Below, in pieces: positions 1 to 7,074 of a stretch of 15,659 nt of DNA. The position numbers and the translations under genes are program-made. Origin of the DNA: JABIRQ01 sp963583595 (GTDB taxonomy: Bacteria > Pseudomonadota > Alphaproteobacteria > CADEGL01); contig CAUZWC010000036.1 in the NCBI GenBank assembly GCA_963583595.1, positions 1 through 15,659 of the forward strand, given 5' to 3'. The notes beneath the pieces were generated by a model. The model was given only the letters and a program-made list of their open reading frames with translations. It was not told the DNA's origin and searched no databases. Positions within the stretch are counted from its first letter, which is position 1. Each line of letters opens with the position of its first letter.

Positions 1-32
1 TTGTCGTGCTCGGCAATGACCAGGATGCTCAT
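1..32 (-). CDS. etfA: Electron transfer flavoprotein alpha subunit, N-terminal fragment
   Basis: Only the first ten codons are inside the window, reading M-S-I-L-V-I-A-E-H-D. This is the characteristic opening of bacterial EtfA. The start codon overlaps the etfB stop by one base (TGATG arrangement), which implies translational coupling. By family knowledge, EtfA carries the FAD of the ETF heterodimer, which moves electrons from acyl-CoA dehydrogenases to ETF-ubiquinone oxidoreductase. The gene continues beyond the left edge, so its integrity cannot be judged. The call rests on a short sequence but is strongly supported by etfB immediately upstream. Confidence 0.88.
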   Translation of the reverse strand, partial: MSILVIAEHD

Positions 33-781
33 CAGATGACCTTCGCTTCGTTCCGCAGCTTATCCACGAGTTCGGCAACCGACTCGACCTTGACCCCGCC
101 CGCGCGCTTGGGCGGCTCGATCACTTTCAAGGTGATGAGGCGGGGGCTGACATCGACGCCCATATCGGCAGGCGACATGGTGTCGATCGGTTTCTTCTTC
201 GCCTTCATGATATTGGGCAGCGAGGCATAGCGCGGCTCGTTGAGGCGCAGATCCACGCTGAGCACCGCCGGCAGGGCGATTTCGAGGTTTTCCAGCCCGC
301 CGTCGATCTCGCGCTTCACCTTGGCCTTGCCGTCGGCGATCTCCAGCTTGGAGACGTAGGTCGCCTGGGCCCAGCCGAGCAGCGCGGAGAGCATCTGCGG
401 CGTCTGATTGGCGTCGTCGTCGATCGCCTGCTTGCCCATCAGGATCAGGCCGGGGCCCTCCTTCTCGGCGATCTTCTGCAGGCATTTGGCCACGCCCAGC
501 GGCTCCAGGGCCTCGTCGGTCTCGACCAGGATGCCGCGATCGGCGCCCATGGCGAGGGCGGTGCGGATCGTCTCCTGCGACTGGGTCACGCCCAGCGAGA
601 CGGCGATGATCTCATCGGCCAGGCCGGCTTCCTTGATACGGATGGCCTGTTCGACGGCGATCTCGTCGAAGGGGTTCATGGACATCTTGACGTTCTGCGT
701 CTCGACGCCCGTGCCGTCGGCCTTCACGCGGATCTTCACGTTGTAGTCGACGACCCGCTTGACGGGGACAAGGATCTTCAT
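32..781 (-). CDS. etfB: Electron transfer flavoprotein beta subunit
   Basis: EtfB is the AMP-binding subunit of the soluble ETF heterodimer, which takes electrons from acyl-CoA dehydrogenases and delivers them to the quinone pool via ETF-QO. The 249-residue protein opens M-K-I-L-V-P-V-K-R-V, has the conserved A-I-D-D-D-A-N-Q-T segment at about 119-127, and carries the dehydrogenase recognition loop (L-N-E-P-R-Y-A-S-L-P) at about 180-189; the Leu at 188 matches the anchor leucine of human ETF. Length is normal for the family. The frame is open 11 codons further upstream, but I chose this start because a GGAAGG Shine-Dalgarno at 789-794 sits seven bases before it and the family begins at MKILVPV. 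etfA follows with a one-base overlap. A promoter candidate lies at 912-940. Confidence 0.97.
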   Translation of the reverse strand: MKILVPVKRVVDYNVKIRVKADGTGVETQNVKMSMNPFDEIAVEQAIRIKEAGLADEIIAVSLGVTQSQETIRTALAMGADRGILVETDEALEPLGVAKCLQKIAEKEGPGLILMGKQAIDDDANQTPQMLSALLGWAQATYVSKLEIADGKAKVKREIDGGLENLEIALPAVLSVDLRLNEPRYASLPNIMKAKKKPIDTMSPADMGVDVSPRLITLKVIEPPKRAGGVKVESVAELVDKLRNEAKVI

Positions 782-911
782 TGGCGAGCCTTCCATGCCG
801 ATTGCGGCGTGCATTCGTGTTGCAATGCGAAAAGGTCGTTTCCGACGGCAAACATCCAGGTATAACCGCGAAAAGCGACCCGCGCCGTCGGGTTCAATTG
901 TGCGGTCGCAA

Positions 912-940
912 ACCTAAGCGGCGGTAAGCGGGCCTGTCAA
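912..940 (-). promoter_or_regulatory. Candidate sigma70 promoter for etfBA
   Basis: On the minus strand there is a perfect -35 box TTGACA (935-940), a 17-base spacer, and a -10-like TTAGGT (912-917). It lies in the 197-base gap between the adenosyltransferase stop and etfB, giving a leader of roughly 125 bases. It suggests that etfBA can be expressed independently of the upstream genes. The -10 is imperfect and the assignment is by eye. Confidence 0.5.
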
Positions 941-978
941 TCAATGCGGGGACGATGCGACGACGATCCGAGGGCGGC

Positions 979-1542
979 TCATCGGCTCCCGCCCGGCACC
1001 CAGAGCACGTCGCCCCCGCCCTTGTCGTTGACGTGGCGGGCCAGGACGAAGAGATGGTCGGACAGGCGGTTGATATAGCACACGGCCTCCGGATTGATCG
1101 TCTCGTCGCGGATCAGGGTGATGATCAGCCTTTCGGCCCTTCGCGCCACGGTGCGGCCGAGATGGAGATAGGCCGCGCCCGGAGTGCCGCCCGGCAGGAT
1201 GAAGGATTCGAGGGGCTTGAGATCGGCGTTCATGGCATCGATCTCGCGCTCCAGCCGCTCGGTCTGGCCTGCGACGATGCGCAGGGGCGGGTATTTAGGG
1301 TTCTCCCGTTCCGGCGTGCAGAGATCGGCGCCCAGATCGAACAGGTCGTTCTGGATGCGCGCCAGCATGGCGTCGGCCTCGCCGTCCAGATGCAGACGGG
1401 CCAGGCCGATCACGGCATTGGCCTCGTCCACGGCGCCATAGGCCTCGACCCGGGTGCTGTCCTTGGGCACCCGGGCGCCGTCGCCCAGCGAGGTTTCGCC
1501 CTTGTCGCCGCCGCGTGTGTATATCTTCGTCAGCTTGACCAT
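979..1542 (-). CDS. PduO-type cob(I)alamin adenosyltransferase
   Basis: This enzyme transfers adenosyl from ATP to cob(I)alamin, making the AdoCbl coenzyme for B12-dependent mutases. The 187-residue protein shows the PduO-family ATP-binding signature T-R-G-G-D-K-G-E-T-S-L at 9-19, then R-V-E-A-Y-G-A-V-D-E at 31-40, F-I-L-P-G-G-T at 114-120, R-R-A-E-R at 134-138 and Y-I-N-R-L-S-D-H-L-F at 156-165. These are the conserved blocks around the trimeric active site. Length is typical. The start is ten bases after the stop of the small membrane protein gene, and its GAGGG Shine-Dalgarno overlaps that stop (TGAGGG), so the two are probably translationally coupled. It sits beside mcd and etfBA, so I infer that it supplies cofactor to ethylmalonyl-CoA and methylmalonyl-CoA mutases encoded elsewhere. 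CobA-type (P-loop) adenosyltransferases are excluded by sequence. Confidence 0.95.
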   Translation of the reverse strand: MVKLTKIYTRGGDKGETSLGDGARVPKDSTRVEAYGAVDEANAVIGLARLHLDGEADAMLARIQNDLFDLGADLCTPERENPKYPPLRIVAGQTERLEREIDAMNADLKPLESFILPGGTPGAAYLHLGRTVARRAERLIITLIRDETINPEAVCYINRLSDHLFVLARHVNDKGGGDVLWVPGGSR

Positions 1543-1552
1543 CGCGGCGCCC

Positions 1553-1732
1553 TCAGCGTCCGAGCAGGAAGAACAGGGCCAGGATCAGCAGGGCCAGTGC
1601 CTGCAGCGCGACGCGCCAGCGCATCAGCCTGTTGGAGCGTTTGGGGTCGCCCATCTTGAACACCCCCACGACCAGGACGGCCAGAACGGCGAGCAGTACC
1701 AGGCCCATAACGTAGGGAAAGGCATCGTGCAT
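1553..1732 (-). CDS. Small two-helix HIG1-like membrane protein (twin transmembrane protein)
   Basis: This 59-residue ORF encodes two hydrophobic helices, about residues 7-25 (V-M-G-L-V-L-L-A-V-L) and 41-57 (V-A-L-Q-A-L-A-L-L-I). A short basic loop K-M-G-D-P-K-R-S-N-R-L-M-R-W-R joins them. The R-x-R-x-x-x-Q at 38-44 (R-W-R-V-A-L-Q) matches the latter half of the HIG1-domain signature. HIG1 proteins of mitochondria (Rcf1/Rcf2 type) bind respiratory complexes III/IV, and small alphaproteobacterial relatives are known. A strong AGGAG Shine-Dalgarno at 1738-1742, five bases before the ATG, supports translation. The downstream adenosyltransferase begins ten bases after its stop, so the two form an operon. 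Function here is unproven; a link to electron transfer is inference from the neighbouring etfBA. Confidence 0.85.
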   Translation of the reverse strand: MHDAFPYVMGLVLLAVLAVLVVGVFKMGDPKRSNRLMRWRVALQALALLILALFFLLGR

Positions 1733-1760
1733 GATCGCTCCTACCTAGGCCGCCACCGCC

Positions 1761-1776
1761 GCCCGCACAAGCGGGC
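1761..1776 (-). other. Intercistronic hairpin between mcd and the HIG1-like gene
   Basis: A perfect six-base-pair stem, GCCCGC and GCGGGC, closes a four-base loop. It begins about 25 bases after the mcd stop and ends about 30 bases before the next start. There is no T-run on either strand, so it does not look like a complete intrinsic terminator. It could pause transcription or stabilise the mcd mRNA 3' end. Confidence 0.4.
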
Positions 1777-1800
1777 TCGAACGATGTTCCGACGCTAGTT

Positions 1801-3498
1801 CTAGTTTCGCTGGGTCAGCAACCCGCGGGCGATGACATGGGCCTGAATCTCGGCGGTGCCCTCGAAGATGTTCAGAATACGCGCGTCGCACAGCACCCGG
1901 CTGATCGCGTATTCCTGGGCATAGCCGTTGCCGCCGTGGATCTGCACGGCGTTGTCGGCATTGGCCCAGGCGACCCGCGCGGCCAGCAGTTTGGCCATGC
2001 CCGCCTCGATATCGCAGCGCCGGCCCGAATCCTTCTCGCGCGCGGCGAAATGGGTGAGTTGCCGCGCGACCATGGTCTCGACCGCCATCCAGGCTAGCTT
2101 TCCGCCGATCCGGGGGAAGGCCAGGATCGGCTTGCCGAACTGCACCCGCTCGCGGGCATAGGCCAGGCCGATGCCCAGGGCGCAGCGGGCCACGCCGACG
2201 GCACGCGCGGCGGTCTGGATGCGGGCACTCTCGAAGGTCGCCATGAGCTGCTTGAAGCCCTGGCCCTCGGTCCCGCCCAGCAGGTCGCCGGCCGGCACCT
2301 CGAAACCGTCGAAGCCGAGCTCGAATTCCTTCATGCCGCGATAGCCCAGCACGCCGATCTCGCCGCCGCTCATGCCCTCGGCCGGGAAGGGGTCGGACTC
2401 GGTGCCGCGCGGCTTGGCCGCGAAGAACATGCTCAGGCCGCGATGGCCCTTCTCGTCGGGATTGGTGCGCGCCAGCAGGGTCATGACATCGGCCCGCGCG
2501 GCATGGGTGATCCAGGTCTTGTTGCCGGTCACGCGGTAGCTGTCGCCGTCGCGCAGGGCGCGGGTGCGCAGGCTGCCCAGGTCCGATCCCGTGTTGGGTT
2601 CCGTGAAGACGGCGGTCGGCAGGATCGAGCCGTCGACGATGCCGGGCAGCCAGCGCGCGCGCTGCTCTTCAGTTCCGAACAGGGCCAGCAACTCGCCCGC
2701 GATCTCGGATCTTGTACCGAGGGAGCCGACGCCGATATAGCCCGCGCTCAACTCCTCGGTCACGACGCACATGGCGGTCTTGCCCATGCCGAGGCCGCCG
2801 AATTCCTCCGGGATGGTCAGGCCGAAGACGCCGAGCTCAGCCATCTCGTCGATGATTTCGATGGGGATGAGCACGTCCTTGAGGTGCCAGTCCTGGGCGG
2901 CGGGGACGACCTTTTCCTCGGCGAAGCGGCGGAACTGGTCGCGCACCATCGACAGGGTCTCGTCCAGCCCGTCCTCGCCGAAGGCGCCGTCGGCGATATG
3001 CCCGGCGATCGCCATGCGCACGGCATTGGTGTTGCCGGCCGCGCTCAACCGGCGCACGGCCGGGGCATCGCGGAAGGACACGAGCGCCGCGTCACCGATG
3101 CCCAGATCGGCGGGGCGCACGATCTCGCCCTGGTTCATCGGAATGCCCTGGGCCATCTGGCCGAGATATTCGCCAAAGGCGGCCTGCAGCATCAGGGCTT
3201 CGAGTTCGCCCAGTTTGCCGGCCTCTTCCAGGCGCGTGGCCCACGCCAGCATTTCGCGCAAGGCGGCGACATAGGTCGCCAGCCAGGCATAGCCGTGGGC
3301 GGCGTATTGATGCTCTTCCAGCTTGGCGGGGTCGGCGCCGCGTTCGCCTTCGACCAGGCCGGCCACGGCGGTGCGCGCCGCATCGGCCAGGCGTTCGGCC
3401 GGCTCGATCGCCTCCGCGCAGAGCGGCAGAAGGCCGTCGAGCCGAATCGGCTGTGCCGAGGCATCGGACGAGGAGGATGCGGGGGAATGTCGGTCCAT
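1801..3498 (-). CDS. mcd: (2S)-Methylsuccinyl-CoA dehydrogenase (acyl-CoA dehydrogenase with N-terminal extension)
   Basis: Mcd oxidises (2S)-methylsuccinyl-CoA to mesaconyl-CoA in the ethylmalonyl-CoA pathway and reduces ETF. The 565-residue product is much longer than a usual 380-390-residue acyl-CoA dehydrogenase. Residues ~20-175 are an extra helical region containing A-A-H-G-Y-A-W-L-A-T-Y-V at ~65-76, which I recognise from Mcd proteins. The dehydrogenase core follows, with the flavin/substrate segment F-T-E-P-N-T-G-S-D at ~298-306, N-K-T-W-I-T-H at ~328-334 and the catalytic Glu546 in I-F-E-G-T-A-E-I-Q. The frame is open 66 codons further upstream, into the divergent cyclase. I took the ATG at 3498 because the extra residues are not family-like, although its Shine-Dalgarno is weak. 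Genes for the electron acceptor (ETF) and AdoCbl synthesis lie just downstream. The alternative is a generic long acyl-CoA dehydrogenase; the pathway assignment is inference. Confidence 0.88.
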   Translation of the reverse strand: MDRHSPASSSSDASAQPIRLDGLLPLCAEAIEPAERLADAARTAVAGLVEGERGADPAKLEEHQYAAHGYAWLATYVAALREMLAWATRLEEAGKLGELEALMLQAAFGEYLGQMAQGIPMNQGEIVRPADLGIGDAALVSFRDAPAVRRLSAAGNTNAVRMAIAGHIADGAFGEDGLDETLSMVRDQFRRFAEEKVVPAAQDWHLKDVLIPIEIIDEMAELGVFGLTIPEEFGGLGMGKTAMCVVTEELSAGYIGVGSLGTRSEIAGELLALFGTEEQRARWLPGIVDGSILPTAVFTEPNTGSDLGSLRTRALRDGDSYRVTGNKTWITHAARADVMTLLARTNPDEKGHRGLSMFFAAKPRGTESDPFPAEGMSGGEIGVLGYRGMKEFELGFDGFEVPAGDLLGGTEGQGFKQLMATFESARIQTAARAVGVARCALGIGLAYARERVQFGKPILAFPRIGGKLAWMAVETMVARQLTHFAAREKDSGRRCDIEAGMAKLLAARVAWANADNAVQIHGGNGYAQEYAISRVLCDARILNIFEGTAEIQAHVIARGLLTQRN

Positions 3499-3534
3499 GG
3501 CCAGGCACCGGAAATTTCGCGAGTGGGGAGCAGG

Positions 3535-3564
3535 GCTATACCGCCCCGGTAGGCGTTCAGGCAA
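3535..3564 (-). promoter_or_regulatory. Candidate promoter for mcd
   Basis: On the minus strand, TTGCCT (3559-3564), an 18-base spacer and TATAGC (3535-3540) resemble a sigma70 promoter. Transcription would start near 3528, leaving about 30 bases of leader before the chosen mcd ATG. This agrees with the short-start choice for mcd. Assigned by eye. Confidence 0.4.
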
Positions 3565-3631
3565 GGCGGGGCGTTCGAAGACATAGGTCGCGGCAGCTTT
3601 TTGGGGTATGATTCCGGCCGCGTGAAGAGCC

Positions 3632-3637
3632 AGGAGG
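3632..3637 (+). promoter_or_regulatory. Shine-Dalgarno deciding the cyclase start
   Basis: A perfect AGGAGG abuts the ATG at 3638 with no spacer but is nine bases upstream of an in-frame GTG at 3647. Normal spacing therefore favours the GTG as start, removing three residues (M-L-P) from the longest ORF. Confidence 0.7.
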
Positions 3638-3646
3638 ATGCTTCCC

Positions 3647-5404
3647 GTGATCAGGTTGCGCCTGTTTCTGACCCTTGGCGTCGCGATCTTCGTCATCGTG
3701 ATCGTGGCCGGCGTCGGCGGGCTTGGCGTCTATGGGACGATCGAGAACGCCTTGGCCGTGAAGCGGGAGTTCCAGGCCTACAGGGCGGAAACCGCGAGCC
3801 GCACGGTGCGCGCCTATTTCGACCTCATTGAGGCGGAGGCGCGCGTCGTGGCCAGTCTGGCCGCTCTCGCGCCGGGACTGACCCAGGACGATACGCAGGC
3901 CGTGCAGTTGCTGACCGCCCTGGTGGAAAACCTGGAGGGCGTTCGGGATGCCACGCTGCTGCGCCCGGACAAAACCAACGTGATGGTGTTTCAGGAAGAG
4001 GGCGAGGTGGCCTTCCAGTTGAACGGCGATCTCGACGCGGAGGCCTATGTCATCATGGCCGTTGGCCGCGCCGATCCTGACAGCGAGGGCTACGAGGGCC
4101 TGTATATGGAGCCGGTCGATCAGCGTCTGGTGACGACCTATACCTTGCACCTCGAAGACGCGTCCGGCCTGTCCCTCGGCACCTTGTTCATCGATATCGA
4201 TATCAGGACCCTGACGGACGACGTTGCGGCGCGGCGCGGTGCCGAAGACAGCTATCTGTTCATGATCGACAACCGCGGTGTCGTCATGGCGCATCACGAA
4301 CTGGCCGGGGGGGCGTTCGAGGATACTGTGACCGAGTTGCCGCGGGCCGAGCATCTCGCCGATCCCCTGCCCGCCGCCATTCTCGCCCATATCCGCAAGA
4401 CCAATGAACCGCCCGAGGAGATCGAAACGCCGCGCGGGCCCTTCCTGGTGACCTTGTCACGCCTGCCGGGATTGGGGGATAGCGAGTGGCTGGTCGTCTC
4501 GGCCGTGCATCGCGACATGATCTTGGGCGAGGCCTATGACCGTGCGGGCCTGATTGCCGCAATCGGCCTTGCGGTGTTGATTCTTGCGGTCTCCTTCTCT
4601 CTCTGGGTCGGGCGGATGATCACGACGCCGGTCCTGCGTCTGGCCTCGGCGGCCGATGCGATTCAGGAATTCGATCTCGCGCTCCCGGCCGGCCAGGGCA
4701 GCCGCTTCATGGAGTTGGACCGCGCGGAGCGCGCTTTCTCGGCCATGCTGCGCGGGTTGCGCGTGTTCTCGCGCTATGTCCCCAAGGCTCTCGTCCGCCG
4801 CCTCATCCAACTGGAAGAGGCGGGCGCCGCCGTCGAACCCGAGAATCGGGTCGTTACGATCCTGTTCACCGATATCGTCGGCTTCACGAAAATCTCGACC
4901 GGGATGGCGCCCGATCGCCTGGCGGCCATGCTCAACGAATATTTCGGTGTTCTGGTCGGCGCGGTCCTGCGCGAGGAGGGGACGGTCGACAAATTCATCG
5001 GCGACGCGCTGATGGCCTTCTGGAACGCGCCGGTCCAACAGGGCGACCATGCCGACCGGGCGATCCGCGTGGCCCTCGCCATCCGCGCCGCGGCGGCAGA
5101 TTTTAACCGCGACCGCGCGGCACGGGGCGAGCCGGAACTGCACACGCGGATCGGCCTCCATACCGGCACCGTGCTGGTCGGCGATATCGGCACGGAGGAA
5201 CGGCTCAACTACACCATCGTCGGCGATTCGGTGAACACGGCCGCACGTCTGGAGGCGCTGGGCAAGGAAATCGACTGTTTCCTGTGCATTTCCGAGGAAG
5301 CGCGCGCCGCCGCCTCGGGGGATTATCCCTGGCGCCGGCTCGCCTCCGTCACCCTGCGCGGCCAGGCCGAGGAGACGGTGGTCTACACGATCGAGGCGAG
5401 CTGA
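3647..5404 (+). CDS. Transmembrane class III adenylate/guanylate cyclase with Cache-like sensor and HAMP
   Basis: This is a membrane receptor cyclase that converts ATP (probably) to cAMP. The 585-residue protein has TM1 at ~6-26, a periplasmic sensor at ~28-299 and TM2 at ~300-322. The sensor contains Y-L-F-M-I-D-N-R-G-V-V-M-A-H, typical of dCache domains. A HAMP-like linker follows at ~323-375, then F-S-R-Y-V-P-K-A-L-V and a class III catalytic domain from ~400. Metal-binding aspartates are D409 (F-T-D-I-V-G-F-T) and D453 (K-F-I-G-D). The base-recognition pair is K449 and T523 (N-Y-T-I-V-G-D), a Lys/Thr pair as in class IIIb adenylate cyclases. Transition-state residues N530 and R534 lie in S-V-N-T-A-A-R. 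All catalytic residues are present, so it should be active as a homodimer. It diverges from mcd and ends seven bases before the convergent MDR gene. ATP preference is inferred from the pair; the sensor ligand is unknown. Confidence 0.93.
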   Translation: MIRLRLFLTLGVAIFVIVIVAGVGGLGVYGTIENALAVKREFQAYRAETASRTVRAYFDLIEAEARVVASLAALAPGLTQDDTQAVQLLTALVENLEGVRDATLLRPDKTNVMVFQEEGEVAFQLNGDLDAEAYVIMAVGRADPDSEGYEGLYMEPVDQRLVTTYTLHLEDASGLSLGTLFIDIDIRTLTDDVAARRGAEDSYLFMIDNRGVVMAHHELAGGAFEDTVTELPRAEHLADPLPAAILAHIRKTNEPPEEIETPRGPFLVTLSRLPGLGDSEWLVVSAVHRDMILGEAYDRAGLIAAIGLAVLILAVSFSLWVGRMITTPVLRLASAADAIQEFDLALPAGQGSRFMELDRAERAFSAMLRGLRVFSRYVPKALVRRLIQLEEAGAAVEPENRVVTILFTDIVGFTKISTGMAPDRLAAMLNEYFGVLVGAVLREEGTVDKFIGDALMAFWNAPVQQGDHADRAIRVALAIRAAAADFNRDRAARGEPELHTRIGLHTGTVLVGDIGTEERLNYTIVGDSVNTAARLEALGKEIDCFLCISEEARAAASGDYPWRRLASVTLRGQAEETVVYTIEAS

Positions 5405-5411
5405 CGGCCGC

Positions 5412-6437
5412 CTATCCGGCCTCGTCGAAGCGGATGACGATCTTGCCGAAGAAGCCGCCGTCGCGCTGGCGGGCCAGGGCCTCGTGCAACTCGCCGAAGG
5501 CAAAAACCTTATCGTCCACGACGGGGCGCAGGCGGTTGACCGCGAAACAGCGGGCCAGGGCCTCGAAGGAGGCCCGGTGGCCGACCACGATGCCGACCAT
5601 CTTTGCGGCCTTGAGGAAGACCGAGGGCAGGTTCAGTTCGACGGCATTGCCCGAAAGATTGCCGATCAGCGACACGGTGCCGCCGCCCGCGACGGCGCGC
5701 AGCGATTGCGCGAGCGTGCCGGCGCCGCCGACCTCGACCACGACGTCGGCGCCCCGCCCGTCGGTCAGGTTCCAGGCCGTCCGGCCCCAGTCCGGATCGG
5801 CGGTGTAGTCGATCACCGTATCGGCCCCCAGCGCCTCCAGCCGCTTGGCCTTGGCCGGGCTCGAGGTGGTCGCGATCACGCGGCAGCCGAAAGCCTTGGC
5901 GATCAGCAGGGCGTAGAGGGAAACCCCGCCCGAGCCCTGGATCAGCACGGTGTCGCCGGCTTCGATCCCGCCCGCCTCGACCAGGGCCGACCAGGCGGTG
6001 ACCCCGGCGCAGGGCAGGGTCGCGGCCTCCAGATCGGTGAGATGGTCCGGCACCTTGACGACGAAGCGCTCGTCGACCGCCATGCGCTCGCGCATCACGC
6101 CGTCGAGCCGGCCGCCGAGTTGATTCCACCAGTGTTCGGTTGTGTAGGGACCGTCGAGCCAGGATTGGTTGAAGCAGGGACAGACTCGGTCGCCGCCTGC
6201 GACCCGGGTCACCGCCGCGCCGATCTCGATCACCTCGCCCACGGCATCGCCCACGGGAATCAGAGGAAGCTCGCCCGTGTAGCGGCCATAGCCGCGCTCG
6301 ACCACCAGCGGGTCGCGGTAGTTGAGGCTGGCCGCCTTGATCCGCAACAACACGTCGCGCGGGCCGAGAACCGGTTCTGGGCGTTCGCCCAGGACCAGAT
6401 TCTCGATATTCCAGTCGCGGATCTCCCAGGCCTTCAT
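5412..6437 (-). CDS. Zinc-independent MDR-superfamily alcohol dehydrogenase/quinone oxidoreductase-like protein
   Basis: This 341-residue protein is a medium-chain dehydrogenase/reductase that probably uses NAD(P)H. It has the N-terminal GroES-like fold (A-A-S-L-N-Y-R-D at 35-42, G-D-A-V-G-E-V at 63-69) and a Rossmann domain with Q-G-S-G-G-V-S at 167-173, A-T-T-S-S-P-A-K at 189-196 and L-G-A-D-T-V-I-D-Y. The Cys and His that bind catalytic zinc in classical alcohol dehydrogenases are absent: Asn-Tyr-Arg-Asp occupies the first ligand site and Val-Gly-Asp the second. It is therefore closer to the zinc-free quinone-reductase-like subgroup, often annotated 'zinc-dependent' by homology. I chose the ATG at 6437 over the ATG six bases upstream because AGGGGG at 6444-6449 has ideal spacing to it. 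The substrate is unknown and no operon partner is seen. Confidence 0.88.
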   Translation of the reverse strand: MKAWEIRDWNIENLVLGERPEPVLGPRDVLLRIKAASLNYRDPLVVERGYGRYTGELPLIPVGDAVGEVIEIGAAVTRVAGGDRVCPCFNQSWLDGPYTTEHWWNQLGGRLDGVMRERMAVDERFVVKVPDHLTDLEAATLPCAGVTAWSALVEAGGIEAGDTVLIQGSGGVSLYALLIAKAFGCRVIATTSSPAKAKRLEALGADTVIDYTADPDWGRTAWNLTDGRGADVVVEVGGAGTLAQSLRAVAGGGTVSLIGNLSGNAVELNLPSVFLKAAKMVGIVVGHRASFEALARCFAVNRLRPVVDDKVFAFGELHEALARQRDGGFFGKIVIRFDEAG

Positions 6438-6543
6438 CGTCATCCCCCTGTCGCGCGGCGAGCGGTTACGCCGTTCTGGACCCCTCCAGGCTGCGCAGGC
6501 CGGGGCGCCGGGCCTGTGGACGAGGACGGCCCTGTTGCCCGGC

Positions 6544-6572
6544 TTGTGCTCGTTGCGCAGCATCTTTATAGG
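6544..6572 (+). promoter_or_regulatory. Candidate promoter upstream of the LivK-like remnant
   Basis: TTGTGC (6544-6549), a 17-base spacer and TATAGG (6567-6572) fit a sigma70 promoter. It lies about 75 bases before the binding-protein remnant and may now drive the downstream Nudix gene. It overlaps no known gene. Confidence 0.42.
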
Positions 6573-6645
6573 GGCTTCCGGAATTTCGGCCTAGGGGAAG
6601 ACCTCGCTCATGCAGGGGTCGATGCGCCTTTTGGGAGGCAGCACC

Positions 6646-7074
6646 ATGAATCTGTTGAAGTATGCGGCGGTTGCGGCTATCGCGAACGGCGCCCTTTCGA
6701 TTTCTGCCGCGCAAGCGACTGAGACCAAAGGGCCGGTTACCGATGAGGTCGGCGTCGTCGAGATTCAGAAGGGGCAACCCGTGGTTCTCGGCGCCTATCT
6801 CGCCGTCGGCGGGTCGGAATCGGCCCCCGGCTTCGGCGAAAAGCGCGCGATCGAAATCGCCTTGGGCGAGGTCGAGTGGAAGATTGCGGGTCACCCGGTC
6901 ACGTTCAACGCTGAAGATTCGTTGTGTAACTCCGAAGGCGGCCAGAACGCCCTGATGACACCGGACATGATCACGGCCGTGGGCAATGCCGTCGTCGTCT
7001 ACATGGAACGGCGGAGGCGCTTCGGCGGCCCCGTTTTCTGTTCGGGCCTTGTATGGCGGCCCCGCTTCGCCTAG
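6646..7074 (+). pseudogene. Truncated periplasmic branched-chain amino acid-type (LivK-like) binding protein remnant
   Basis: The 142-residue ORF begins like a LivK-family ABC substrate-binding protein. It has a signal peptide (M-N-L-L-K-Y-A-A-V-A... ending A-A-Q-A at about residue 23), then Q-P-V-V-L-G-A-Y-L at about 44-52, E-K-R-A-I-E-I-A-L at about 65-73, and E-D-S-L-C-N-S-E-G-G-Q at about 90-100. The last of these is the usual end of the second strand-helix unit in this family. After that the similarity stops and the rest (V-V-V-Y-M-E-R-R-R-R...) looks out of context. Full proteins are about 370-420 residues, so roughly two thirds is missing. A GGGAGG Shine-Dalgarno precedes the ATG and a promoter candidate is present. 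I see no permease or ATPase genes. It may be a deletion remnant; a functional short secreted protein cannot be excluded. Confidence 0.68.

Noticed and set aside
2443..3552. Long plus-strand ORF of 369 codons
   Set aside because: It is antisense to mcd and arises from GC-rich third positions; composition is not protein-like and mcd is certain.
3499..3696. 66-residue N-terminal extension of Mcd in the same frame
   Set aside because: It would run into the divergent cyclase gene, is not family-like, and a promoter candidate lies inside it.
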